64,000 nt of DNA from positions 25,951,105 to 26,015,104 of the forward strand of contig JALIRH010000006.1 in NCBI GenBank assembly GCA_023055505.1. The letters are read 5' to 3'. A program made the translations under genes and the position numbers. Origin of the DNA: Callipepla californica brunnescens (lineage: Eukaryota; Chordata; Aves; Galliformes; Odontophoridae). The notes under the pieces are model-generated. The model was not told where the DNA came from, searched no databases, and saw nothing but the letters and a program-made list of their open reading frames with translations. This document shows positions 1-10,780 of the stretch, piece by piece; the first letter of the stretch is position 1; each line of letters starts with the position of its first letter.

Positions 1-616
1 AGAGAGTGCTGCATACCTTCCCTTTTGGCGAGGCCTTTAACAGAATAACCCCATACTCTCCTTATCACCGTGCTGATGAGCTGCAGGCTGGTAAGTGCTT
101 GATAGAGTTGGTGAAAAAAAACACTAGATTTTGGGACACAAACACGTTATCAGTTGCGCAAAGTCCAGCACTGGTAACCAGGCAGGTTATCGGCAGCTAA
201 GTGGGGACCTCCAGAGCTCAATACGGGGACCAGACTGCTTAATGTCTCATGCAATACCAACCCAAGGTGAGAGCACAACATGCTGGAAGGCAGGGCTGCT
301 GTTCAGAGGGACAGGCTAGAGAAATCAGCTGACAAAACTTCTGAACATTCAACATAAACTATTTCTCAAAGATGTACTAAGTTCCCCAACTTTTTTCTCT
401 GCTTTTTCACTAGGATGGTAATTAGCTTAAACTGCAATATTAAATGGGTTTAGAAAGAGGAACTTCAAACGAACAGTGTCCAGAGGCAAAATAACAAACA
501 GCAGCAAACACAGTGCATTTGTAAGCAGCTGCTAAAATCCACTGACAGAGCAACAGTGGACTCCTCTAAAGACGTATACTGTTACACCACTTTTCCCTTC
601 TTAAGCTTAAACTTAC

Positions 617-748
617 TGCAGTTCTCCAAACGCCATGAATTCTCTTGCCCAGTTACAAAAGAGAAATGGATACAAACACCACAATTTACCAACAGCCTCT
701 GAGATAACATCTGATCTCTTACAAGGCCAAATTTCACATGGATGCTTA
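617..748 (-). CDS. Candidate internal coding exon
   Basis: The minus strand shows a strong acceptor: a pyrimidine run then TTCATGCAG, ending at 749. The donor is CA|GTAAGT, with the exon's last base at 617. Between them 132 bases stay open in one frame, giving 43 whole codons rich in Cys, Trp and aromatic residues, with HPCEIWPCKRSD near the start and NWAREFMAFGELQ at the end. A second AG four bases inside (TAAG, exon 617-744) would put it in phase with the exon at 1224-1351. I do not recognise the family. The length divisible by three and both splice signals favour a real exon, but no homology was checked. Confidence 0.4.
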
Positions 749-1223
749 CTGCATGAAGAGAAAATAGCTGTGAAAACCAATACTTTACAGAACATATTAC
801 AACGCCAGAGCAATCGTCTAAAATTACAGTTTCTTACAATAGTTCTTCCTGGACAGAATATGATTCAGCTGCATAAAGAGAAAAAATTAGACCTGATCAC
901 TCAGCATTCTTCAACATCAAAAGAAGACTGCAGTTTCTTTAAGCAACAATTGATGCCAAACCCTTTGCAGAACAGACAGTGCCTGACCAAAAAGAGGAAA
1001 TAAATAACTAAATAAACAAAACAAAAGCAGCATTTCTAGGGTAAGGCAAAAAAGTCCCTACTTGGGAGGGGAGGAAAAAAAGTGTCTTTGAATATTACTG
1101 ACTTTTTCAGTTGGATTACTGTATTGAAAATGCCGATTTGAGATATTCCCAATCTTTCTTCCTGACATACTTAACATCCTCTTCTCTAATCCCTCCTTCA
1201 GTCCTTATAGCTTGACTGCTTAC

Positions 1224-1351
1224 CTTCTTAATCACAAGTAGCACTTGATTCACCAACGCTTTTGGTAAACCATGGTCATTCTGATCATCTTTTTCCCAAC
1301 ATTTCACGCACTTTTCACTTTTTACCACTATTGGCAAAACCATTTTGCTTG
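1224..1351 (-). CDS. Candidate internal coding exon
   Basis: The donor is AAGAAG|GTAAGC (exon ends at 1224) and the acceptor is TTTTGAATGCAG (exon starts at 1351). Only one frame is open; the other two contain stops. It gives 42 whole codons, including KSEKCVKCWEKDDQNDHGLP followed by a hydrophobic stretch ending in VIKK. The CxxC followed by a charged run is reminiscent of a small metal-binding or helical-repeat segment, but that is only an impression. The exon ends in phase 0. It lies about 480 bases upstream, in transcript order, of the candidate exon at 617-748. The protein is not identified. Confidence 0.35.
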
Positions 1352-2719
1352 CTGCATTCAAAATGTTCAAGCTTCACAGGGTTTATCCAAGTGCATGTGA
1401 TACGATTTCCTATGCTAGGAGGCTGCAGAGCGTAGCTCAGGAACAAATCTATGTGCAAGTAAAGAGATGCCTCCTACAATTTCTTCCAATTTCTTTTGCA
1501 CCATACCTTCTGTCTACTTGGCCTCTGTAAATGCAAACTGCACTGTTTAGCACCCTGATAAGTATTTTAGCCTCAATCTCATCCTCCTTTCTCACACACA
1601 GTGTGGGTCCAGAGCCAGTGTGCCAGCTACATCCCGGATGGCTCCATGGTGCACATACGGCAGTACTGAAGAAGACAGCAAATAACAATATCTGCAAATA
1701 ACACGTACAGAGGGATAATTGTGTGAACTTGCCGGAACATTTCATTCTCAAATAAGCATCAGGGCATGGCATATTTCCAGTAGATTAAAAGGAGCCACCG
1801 GAGTGTACAGCTCTCAGTGGAAGTTTACAGAACACACCAACAAACCTCAGCCACTGTCACTTGCTCAACATCAAGAACAACAAGAAAATGTTAAGTGAAG
1901 TAGATCTAGCTAGTAACTGTTTTAGATGTACGGAAGCTCAGAAGGAACAGGGATGATCCCCATTTACAAGAAGACAGGAATTATTTAGGGATTTAGTTCT
2001 ATTTTAAATCTAAGTAGAAGTAAATGCAGGCAGGCCCTGGGCACTTCCCTCCCACTGGATCATGCAGCCGTTGACATGGGACCTCCTGTGTTCCTGCCTC
2101 AACCCTCTCCAGAAGGCCTCACCCCCCATGGGGCTGCTGCTCAGCTGCCAGATCCCATACAAGGGGCAGCATCATGCCAGCTGGACTGAACAGTCCTTCG
2201 ACCAGGAGCCTAAAACAGATCTAGTCAGTTCTGATGGGAAATGACACTCGGTATCTTATATCTCCTTAGGCATGCAGCACATCTAGAGAAAAATATATGG
2301 CCTACTCAGTGACACCTGCATGAAAACAAAAATAAATACATAAGGAAGAAAAAGAAGAGGAAGAAATCTGTGCCAGTGACAAGTAATAAACAAATGAAGT
2401 GCCACACAGCAAGGTGGAAGCCTTCATATGAAAAAAAGACCAACTCATATTGTTCCATACAGCAGCAGCATGGCTACTTTGATCCTTGGAAAACACGGTT
2501 AAGGGCAAATCTCTAAAAGCGAAGAGAAAAACTGCTAACATATTGAGATGATTAAAGCAAAACAATTCCAAATAAAAAAAAAAAAAAAAGACTGTCAGTA
2601 AAATAAAGAAAAGACAAAAGAAACAGTGACTGGACAGATAAAACCAATATTAATTGGAGAATTCAATAAAGGAAAATAGCCAGTAAAGTAAAAAAGGCAC
2701 TTAGGGACATTTATTTAAA

Positions 2720-2864
2720 CTAAGTTTGCCTTTGGTCTCTATTTCTAACTCGTCTCAAGAATTCTTTAAGAAGCTGTAGTAGGACAACTGCCAACAAAAG
2801 ACACAAAAGCAATGCTATCCAAAGTCCAAACTTTAAAAATAGTGTAAAGGAATACATAAAACTT
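2720..2864 (-). CDS. Candidate terminal exon with a transmembrane segment
   Basis: A strong acceptor (ACTTTATTTCAG) precedes 2864. From there one frame gives 47 codons and a TAG at 2720-2722. The peptide contains a hydrophobic segment of about 17 residues, IALLLCLLLAVVLLQLL, followed by the basic tail KEFLRRVRNRDQRQT. This is the look of a single-pass C-terminal membrane anchor with a short cytosolic tail. A minus-strand AATAAA lies within about 15 bases of the stop. Because other candidate exons lie further downstream in the same orientation, this would be an alternative last exon or the end of a different gene. Its entry phase does not match the exon at 4170-4279. No family is recognised. 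Confidence 0.33.
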
Positions 2865-4169
2865 CTGAAATAAAGTTTGTTCATGCAAGTGAAATTAATG
2901 TAAGCGTGAAACAGAGGAGGTAATGGAGTGCATACTGCCACAAAGCAGGGCACTACTACTCAATGCCTGTACACTCACAGTGAAACTACGTTCAACACAA
3001 CTACTGAACTCAGTTCAGAAAAATGAATCTTGCTTGCAAAAGGGAAATGTATGACAGGAGTGAAAGTTTAAAATAAAGCCTTATTCTGCCAGCAGCCTAG
3101 CATTGTAAAGAAATACCTTCTTGACAAAACAATGAAAGGCACATTCACATACATATCCAAAAATGTTTATTTTCCCCAATAATCTTAAAATCATAGGTGA
3201 GCAATGAGTGAAACATAACAGATAAGTAATTCCATTTTGGTTGTTCCACCACTGGGTTCAATTTGCAACTGAGGTATTGAATCACAGGATAGAATATTAA
3301 CATATCGAAAGTCCAAATTTATCAGAAGATGAGGAAATTTCATTTTAACTGATCAGAAACACAAACTGGAATATACAAAACACTACAAAGAGCACATTTC
3401 TTCAAATAATACGAAGAGGTTAGCTATCTCAATGATTTCAATATTAAAAACTAAGCTACGTACCAGTGACAAACATATCAACATATACTGAAAAAATGTT
3501 CAGCATAATATCTGGGAAGAAACTGCACACAAAAATACAGGTGCAACTTCTGGAGGATAAGGAATAAATATCTGCTTGAAATATTTCAGTATTACTGATC
3601 ATAATATTTTCAAGACATTGCAAAAATGATTATATGACATCTTTTTCCTGAAGCATATTTAATATTATATTACAACATGCATCAAAACCCTGTAAATAAA
3701 CAAGGTTAGGGGTTGTTTTATAGAATGGAAAGAAAGGTTGAAGCAAAGAGGCAGCAGCCTCTCCAAGAAGAAAGGATCCGGCACTAACCACAGCCATTGC
3801 TCCTCAGCCTGCAGCTGCAGTTCTTAGAATAGCAATGAGTGAGGTTTCATCACACCCTGGAGTCAAACAGTTCCAAGATCATTTTTATGATCAGCAAAAC
3901 TTTACAACAATTATTCTTCCTACAGTTATACAAGACAGATACTTATTTCCTCAGACACATATGCCACCAGATTTTTAACTCATCCTCATGGTCTAGAATG
4001 TCAGGTTCTAACTATAGGATGACCAGGAACATCAGGCACATTCCTTCCGAGCTTTCAGCACTGATTAAGAGCTATGACAGACAGTATCCCAGACCCAAAA
4101 CGCTGTTTCATCATCAGTTTGCTGTTAAAAGAAATCTACAGTCAACTACTGGAGTATTTTCTACTTTAC

Positions 4170-4279
4170 CCCTGTCTGATAGTGTCAACAGGAAGAGTGG
4201 AAGTGTAGAACATCCTACAAGATATGTAGCAATGCAAACTTCCTGTTCAAGTCCAGTTTCTTGTATTGCTGGAGACAGC
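4170..4279 (-). CDS. Candidate internal coding exon
   Basis: The acceptor is GTATATTTTAG (exon starts at 4279) and the donor is ACAGGG|GTAAAG (exon ends at 4170), giving 110 bases. One frame is open, with 36 codons that include PAIQETGLEQEVCIATYL and then a hydrophobic, Leu-rich stretch ending in TLSDRG. The pattern suits an alpha-helical protein but identifies no family. The donor is only moderate, and the opposite strand is also open here for 153 codons, so coding on this strand is not certain. Confidence 0.25.
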
Positions 4280-6661
4280 CTAAAATATACTGCCTTATAA
4301 GGCATCAGCACAGGCGCTGAGTAGAGTTAATTCTTACAACTGCAAAAACGTATGGAAGAATACAAGTAAGTGATCTTAAAATGGCAATATTTATAAAAAA
4401 AAAAAACAAAAAAAACCACAGCTCTGTGACACAAACATTCAGATAGAACAGAATTTAGATCACCCCATTCCTCCCAGAAGCATGGGATTAAAGCATGAAA
4501 GGCAGAGGAACAGGCATCAAGGTAAAGCACACTGTAATAAGAGCACAACCACATTTAAGCAGCTCATTCTCCACAAAGTCCGAGATCCCAAATTCATGAA
4601 CATTCTTAGAAAGAAAATGCACTTAGTTCATCTTCTGACACAAAGCTCTGTCAGCAACAGTGAACTAAATACTTCTGACATCAACGATACCAAACGGGTA
4701 CCTGCCAACTTTTCTAGGCTGCATTACCTTTCACTTGAATAAACACAGTATTTCTCCCATCAGTTTTTGACACTTAATAGCTCCAAATACCACAAATTCT
4801 TCCAGCCATGTCAAGCTGCAGCATATGTACCATCCATGCTATTTGATGAAGGTGGGACCTGAAAAGTGAGCGAGCAGAAGAGGGTTTCCCTTCTTCTGCT
4901 GGCACCTGGTCTCCTGACTACCTGGTGACATTCAAATCAGTCTTAATAAATCTCACTCTCACTGTGTGAGAAAACGCATAGGGCTGCAAGACTCCGAATG
5001 TTCAAAGGGCACTGATAAAATGGCTTCAAACTGAAATATTACCAAAGTAACCATCAAGGTCAAATTCCATATTCTGCTGTAGGAAGTTCCTGGATTTTCA
5101 TAAAATTCCCCTTGAGCAAAATTAGTCAAAAAAAAAAAAAAAAAATCATGATGCACTTAAAATGTTTTAGTATGCCAACAGATTAAATTCACAGATAAAG
5201 TTGGTTCATAGTGTCCCTGCAACATATCCCTTTCAACTAACCAATCAACACCAAAGTCTTCAGGAATCTACCTCCTTTTTCTGAGCATTTTACAGCTATT
5301 TCTGCTTTTGAAAAAGGAAAAAAAAAAGGTTGGCAGATATTTCCAATCTCCAAGAGGATAGAAATTGACATATATCCAAAATAAATGACAGTAATAAAGG
5401 AAGACCCAGAGTATAGCAGAACATACCCACCACCTACGCTTACTCAGGTTAGAAGTAAATGCATATAAATTCTCATAAATATAATTGTAATTACACGGTC
5501 ATCATTTTAAGGTGAAACTACAGAACTTAAACAAGGTTAGAGTGTTCCTGTCAAAATATCCCAATACGTTTACATAATGAAATAATGTCTCATTTCTCCA
5601 GTTCAGAAAACAAAGATTAATTACGGAATAATAATTTTAAAAAGAGAACAAGCAATTAAGTCCAAGATCATGATGTCCTGCGCTTCCTGAAGCTTCTCTC
5701 TCATGTAACTGGAAGTGCCAATTAAAATTGATTTTTCTATTATTTCAGCCTTGATGTTTTCAGCCAAGTGACAGTGAAAAGTGTTAATGGGACTTCAAAA
5801 TATTAATTCTCAAGTGTTACCAACAACTTGCATTCAGCACCATCGGTTTCTCACTTCTAATAATAGCCATTCTCCTAATGTTCGTTCAAATGAAAACATG
5901 CTTTGTCATCTTTGTAAGGGTGGAGATAAAGGAACAAACATATTTAAACCAGAGTTAATTTCCCCAGAATGCTACCAACTGTAAAGCTCTTCCAGCTATC
6001 TAACCAGACAAGCTGTTACTATTTTTACTGAACTAAGAAAATTTACACTTTTCCTTTACCACACTGTTTTGGGGAACTGCACAGACTGGTATTTTAGAAC
6101 TGCTGCACAACTCTGCATTCAACCTAAGCAGTTCATGACCAACTAAGTAAGAACAGTCCTGAGAATTTAAACATTATCTTCCACTAATAGTTAACAAAAC
6201 ATTTAAGAACAACTATTAGAAGCACATAACACCAATTCTTTTTATAAAGTTAGCTTTCCTAGCTTTACCATTCCTGAACTAATTTTAAGTGAGGCTCCAC
6301 AGAACTCACAGTTATCAAAACAGCTGTCATAACAACAATTAGGGACCCAAAGCAGAGTAATGACAGAGAAAATTTCATTTACAGAATAAAAAGAAGGAAG
6401 ACAGGATTTTCACCTCCCAAAGACTCGCAAGTGACCCTCTGGACAGATCTTGTGTCGCAAACCACAGGCACCCCAACATAGAAGTTTCACAGAAGGACAG
6501 AAAACTAATTTAATTTGGCATCCTGGTTATCTGCCCACACATTTTAAGTAGTTTCCACTAGCAAATCATAGTTCAGTTACACGAAGCATCAGAGCAGCCT
6601 TCCAGGGCTATCGAAGAACAACAACAAAATAACAATGTTATAGCATAGTTAACTGTCCTAC

Positions 6662-6716
6662 CTCTTTCAGGGCTGGAGCAACATACACATTACAATGTGC
6701 TATTGTTTCAATAAGG
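6662..6716 (-). CDS. Candidate short coding exon
   Basis: The donor is AAAGAG|GTAGGA (exon ends at 6662) and the acceptor is AATGAATTAG (exon starts at 6716, weak pyrimidine tract). The 55 bases encode 18 codons in one frame, LIETIAHCNVYVAPALKE, ending in phase 0. The composition looks protein-like, but the segment is short and the acceptor is poor. A further protein-like minus-strand stretch (CWGACGLRHKICPEGH) lies just downstream at about 6411-6498, with an even weaker acceptor and a mismatched phase. The pair could be one divergent exon region or coincidence. Confidence 0.22.
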
Positions 6717-9700
6717 CTAATTCATTATTATTTGAAAGCAAGTTAAAGCAAGCTGCTGGGTCAATCTTTATTGTTATAGGTCAGGCTAATTTACTTGGTT
6801 TTCCTCAAAAATATCTCTGACCAGTTAGCAGCTATCAAAGTTTAACGAAAGTAAGTTTGCCGTACAACTTTTACTTATCAAATACAGTTTAACTGGAAGG
6901 AAATGTACTACTTGTTGCTATTGAGTTATCCTGAATGGCTGCAGTAACAAGAATCATCCCCACCTCAGAGCTCATTTTGAAGGCTCATTTTCAGTTCTAG
7001 ACAAGACAAAAACTAACTTTTCCTACTCAAATTTCAAAAGCTCCTCAGCTGTCACTAGACAGTGACTACAATACAGTACTCTCTCATTAAGAATTAAACT
7101 AAATGCTGACAAACTCAGAAGGATGTAATTGCCATTTTAATAAGAAGTTGGTGAAGGAGCATACTCCTCTTTCATTTATTTATTTATTTTTTTAAAGCTC
7201 ATACTTCCAGAGCAATACTGACTGCAACTTGGTTGCAAGTTGCCACTTCTGACAGTTCTTGAAAACTTAGTATCACTGAAATCCAATTTAAAGTTGATTT
7301 TAAGGTAGTATTAGCCAGCATATGAGTCAGAGTTGTTGAACATCAGCTGCCACATTGTAGTGAGGGCAGTGCAGTTGTCACAGCACAGAAGTCAAGATTG
7401 GTGAAGACAGCTGTGAAGACACAAGAGCTGGACAGGGCAACTTGTGTCCATCGCGGATTCATTGGAGAAGAAAACCAGTAGTGAGTGCTGAAGCTGTAAG
7501 TCACATGGGAACAAGACCCACCAGGTCTTGGAAAGCAAAGAAGGCATCTGATGAATGAGCAAAAGAAAACAAGTGAAAAGTCACAAGGGTCAACACTGCA
7601 GCCAACTGGAGAAGCAGCCACTGCATAAGCACTCTGAATGCCACAGAAAGAACATATTGAATATGACTGCAGAACTGAGTTCCAAAAAACTGGGGAGTGG
7701 TCTTCAGGTAAGCAAATAAATATATTTGTCTAGCACCCAACAGTGTGATTTCCGATACAACTGAAACAGGACATGCCTTAAGGGGAAAAAAAAAAATGAA
7801 AACAAAAATAAAAAATAAAACCCAGTACTTTTTCGGGACCGGAACTGCAACCTTCCCCTGAAATTCCTGACTACAGCCTAACTGTATCAGAACTGGACTG
7901 AATCTGCTGGAGTCTGCATAAATGGAAACAGTCCAAGGATGTAGGAAACCGATTCTGAGAAACTACGTTACGTTCCCACTTTGTGATAACGGTACATGTA
8001 GAACCAGACTGCCTCTTCGTCAGGCTAAACAATGCAGACAAAATCATTTCTTTGCATGCTGCTTTTTAACAACTAGTACTTTGAGAGAGGAAAAAATAAA
8101 AATAAAAAAGGCTTACTGACTGTCCAGTATTCTTCCTCCCCAAAGTTAGTTGCACAGTCTCTGTATTTTAGGAGACATTGCATTCAGATATTCAGACAAA
8201 TTTACCTGGCCACAGGTCACACACAGTTCACAGTCATCCTACCTGTCAGCCCACCATACACTCCACCTAACTTTTCATTGATAAAGCAATTAAAAACAAA
8301 GAGAGATGTAAGAGTTCATAGAAAACTGCATATGCATCAGTAGGCTTGGAGCAATCCGCACCTTCCTGCAAAGTGTGAAACAGTTTGCAAGCATGTACAC
8401 AGTTTTCACAAGATGATTTTGCTTCCAAGTTACAATTGGAACAGCCAAAAAAAGCATGCTGAGAAGGACTCCTTCCAGTTCATATGTCAGAAGGTTTCTC
8501 TTGTTCATTTTTAAATTGCCAGCATCAGTGTTGCCTCTGCACAGCTCCCTGGTTGTTTAAAGAACTCCTCCCCACAGCTGCTGCTCTGGCTGATCGAAGT
8601 CTGCCTGCAACTTTGCTGGACACCCCAAAATTATAAAAATGTGTCTTGGCAAATACCAAGCCTGGAATGCTTCACCCCAAAGCATCGTGTTTACAATGAG
8701 TTTATATAGGGAAGCTAGAAGGACAGCAGAATCCCGTCCTCCAGACAGATTCCAAGGCTATTTACCACCAGTTATTACATGCATAAGTTCAAGGTTTTAT
8801 CTCCAAAAGCCAATGGATGAAATATTATCCGTGCTGCTATACCAGTACCTTTTGACAAGGCACACACAGCCATCACCAAACAGAAAAAACAGTTAAATGA
8901 GGCAATGACCCAGAAAGTTCTATGCTACCCTTAAAATAATCTACATTAGCACTGCTAACGCATGACTCCTATCAACACTTCAAGCAGACCATTAACGCTG
9001 ACCACTTAACAAACATCCCGCGTGCAAAAATAAGTCCAACATTTTTACATGGTTAACTCACTCGGCAAATTTTATACTCTCGGGGGAATCTCAGAGCTCA
9101 GCACACTGCAGAATAACTTGTCTAGTGCTCTGAAACTTTAATGCAAATTAAAGGCATCAGTATACCTTTTTAGTTATCACTGAGGAAAGCAAAGCCGAAT
9201 TTCTCAGGTGGCAGAATGCAAGTCTTCATCCTTTAAGACTCTTAGGGCTTAAGGGAATTCAACTTTGGACAAATAACCTTCGCTGGTGGATAAAACGATA
9301 AACTGCAAAACACGTAATGCAGGTAACGTAATCACCACGTCTGAGAAGTGTCTGTACACCAGGCACCTTGTTGACAGATTAAAAATAGAAAATCAATCAG
9401 TCTGTGCAGACAAAACTAAGTACAGGGGAAAGTCCCATCTACAGCAGCTGACACACCACGCAGCCCACCTTCTGACACTCAATGCACCCAGCCCCTCAGG
9501 CACACATTTGACTCATTCATCCCTCCAGCTCTGTAGCACTGCTTCAGGACCGACACCCCACAGGGGGAGGCAACTCACTTCTATAAATGCCTACACTCAG
9601 CAGAGGAAAAACTGCTTGGCTTCAACCCTTTAAGAGGAAAGAAAACACTAAGCAAAGCCACCAACAAAGAGGAGGTCAGAAGGGCTTCAAGGCACTTTGC

Positions 9701-9840
9701 CCCACGCTCTGTCGGCCGGGGGCTGCAGCAGGAGCTGGCAGCAGGGCACACCCTCCACTGCGAGGCCTAGGCCTGCCTCCTGCCCAGGTATCCCGCAGAA
9801 TCCGAGGAGCGGCTCCACGTCCTCGTACCGGGAGGGCCCG

Positions 9841-9898
9841 CCCCAGCCCCAGCCCCAGCCCCAGCCCCAGCCCCAGCCCCGGCCCCGGCCCCGGCCCC
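9841..9898. repeat. GC hexamer tract (CCCCAG)6(CCCCGG)3
   Basis: Six CCCCAG units are followed by three CCCCGG units and a final CCCC. The minus strand therefore reads ten G4 runs separated by CC or CT, a strong potential G-quadruplex. It sits about 300 bases downstream of the donor at 10201, i.e. inside intron 1 of the inferred minus-strand gene. Confidence 0.95.
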
Positions 9899-10200
9899 TC
9901 GCAGCCGCCGCCGCGCGGAGCGGGCACGGAGTGCAGGGTGCGCCTCGGGAGCGCTCCCCTCCCGCCCTGCCGTGCCCTGCCCTTGGAGGCTCCGGGCCGA
10001 GGAAGGGCACAGGCTGGGGAGGAGCAGGGTGATAAGAGGGGCCCAGCGCTGCCCCCTGCGCTCGGCTGCGGGGCGGGCCGCCTGCTACCAAGGCGGCTCG
10101 GAGGCCCCGGCTCAGGACAGACCCTCCTCCCCGCGGGGCCCCGGCGTGAGTCCGCTCGGAGCGCCGCTCCCAGCCCGCCGGCCTCGAGCAGGGCTCTTAC

Positions 10201-10430
10201 CTCTGCTAACATTATTACCCCGCTGCGGCGTCTCCGCGGCTCTAGCCCCGCAGCATGGTGAAGCCCGGCGGCCGCGCGGAAAGCTCCCCCTACTCGGCAG
10301 GGATGGGGAGGCGAGGCGAGGGGAGCTCCGCCGGCCCCCGGCCGCCTCCCTCAGCGGCCGCCCGCCGCCCCCAGCCCCGCAGCCGCCCTGGCAGCTCGGT
10401 CCGGAGCGGCCGCCATCTTGGGAGAGCTAC
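10201..10430 (-). CDS. Candidate first exon b (ATG plus four codons)
   Basis: Inferred from the YY1-marked start site to the donor GCAGAG|GTAAGAG, whose last exon base is 10201. The last in-frame ATG (10210-10212) has A at -3 and encodes only MLAE before the donor, so nearly all of the exon would be 5' leader. The donor matches the consensus well. Alternatively the whole exon is untranslated and the true start lies downstream. The left boundary is precise; the right boundary is only an estimate. Confidence 0.4.
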
Positions 10431-10461
10431 GTGCGCCGCCGTCGCTCCCCGCCCGCCCATT
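10409..10461 (-). promoter_or_regulatory. Core promoter: CCAAT box and YY1 site
   Basis: On the minus strand CCCAATGG (CCAAT box, about 10457-10461) is followed about 40 bases later by CCCAAGATGGCGGC (10409-10422), a perfect YY1-type element. Such YY1 sites usually sit just downstream of the start site in sense orientation, so transcription is inferred to run on the minus strand from near 10,420-10,440. The ATG inside the YY1 element opens a 21-codon upstream frame that ends before the ATG at 10212. Confidence 0.5.
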
Positions 10462-10548
10462 GGGGCCGCCTCTACCGGGGCCGGATCCCTCCTCTCCCCG
10501 CCCTGGTGCGGCCCGGCCCGCCGCTACTCCTGGTGCTGCGCTGCCTAC

Positions 10549-10620
10549 CTGGGCCGGGGCGGTCATGAGCGCCTTCGGACCTCTGCCGAGCCTCGGCACT
10601 AGTGAATCCGGGTCGGGAGA
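10549..10620 (-). CDS. Candidate alternative first exon a
   Basis: The minus strand has ATG at 10564-10566 encoding MTAPAQ, immediately followed by a good donor, CCCAG|GTAGGC, with the last exon base at 10549. It lies upstream of the YY1-associated exon in transcript order, so the locus could use two alternative first exons. The 5' limit is arbitrary, as no start-site motif was found upstream. Confidence 0.3.
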
Positions 10621-10648
10621 GATCGGGCGCCAGAGCCAGGCTTTGGCT

Positions 10649-10780
10649 ACAGCCTGTCCTACTGTGCATCCCCACACAGCCTGTCCTACTGTGCATCCCC
10701 ACACAGCCTGTCCTACTGTGCATCCCCACACAGCCTGTCCTACTGTGCATCCCCACACAGCCTGTCCTACTGTACATCCC
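10649..10780. repeat. 27-bp minisatellite, about 4.9 copies
   Basis: The 27-bp unit begins ACAGCCTGTCCTACTGTGCA and starts at 10649, 10676, 10703, 10730 and 10757. The first four copies appear identical; the last differs at one base and is cut short. Because 27 is divisible by three, several frames stay open on both strands (for example TACPTVHPH), which explains the overlapping open frames without any gene. Confidence 0.95.

Larger units (their letters stand above)
1..10580 (-). other. Unidentified multi-exon gene, 5' portion
   Basis: I infer a minus-strand gene running from the CpG island near 10.4 kb off the left edge of the window. A CCAAT box and a YY1 site in the island are oriented for minus transcription, and two good donors follow candidate start codons at 10566 and 10212. 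At lower coordinates several short minus-strand stretches are open and bounded by splice-like signals. I do not recognise the protein from these fragments. Intron phases do not chain cleanly: the exon at 1224-1351 ends in phase 0, while the one at 617-748 begins with TAA if its strongest acceptor is used. The exon at 2720-2864 carries a stop codon, so there may be alternative isoforms or false exons. The general placement is more secure than any single exon. Confidence 0.5.
9690..10620. other. CpG island 1
   Basis: This is about 0.9 kb of strongly GC-rich, CpG-dense sequence inside an AT-rich region, with multiple GC boxes. It contains a hexamer repeat, a YY1 site, a CCAAT box and two minus-strand donors. 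Long open frames on both strands here result from base composition and are not called as genes. It is read as the promoter and first-exon region of a minus-strand gene; bidirectional transcription is possible. Confidence 0.85.

Noticed and set aside
17..80. Possible minus-strand exon with donor GAAG|GTATGC
   Set aside because: Poor pyrimidine tract at the acceptor, and its open frame is out of phase with the exon at 617-748.
635..1003. 122-codon plus-strand frame
   Set aside because: Overlaps the splice-bounded minus-strand exon at 617-748 and looks like low-complexity AT-rich chance sequence.
3839..4300. 153-codon plus-strand frame
   Set aside because: No splice or promoter context and no family resemblance; the opposite strand has better exon signals.
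8113..8270. Two tiny minus-strand exon-like pieces (reading GGVYGGLT and DCATNFGEEEYWTV) separated by about 80 bases
   Set aside because: Suggestive peptides, but the acceptors are weak and the pieces are too short to separate from chance.
9587..10261. 224-codon plus-strand frame in the first CpG island
   Set aside because: Composition-driven; crosses the hexamer repeat and has no splice or start context better than chance.
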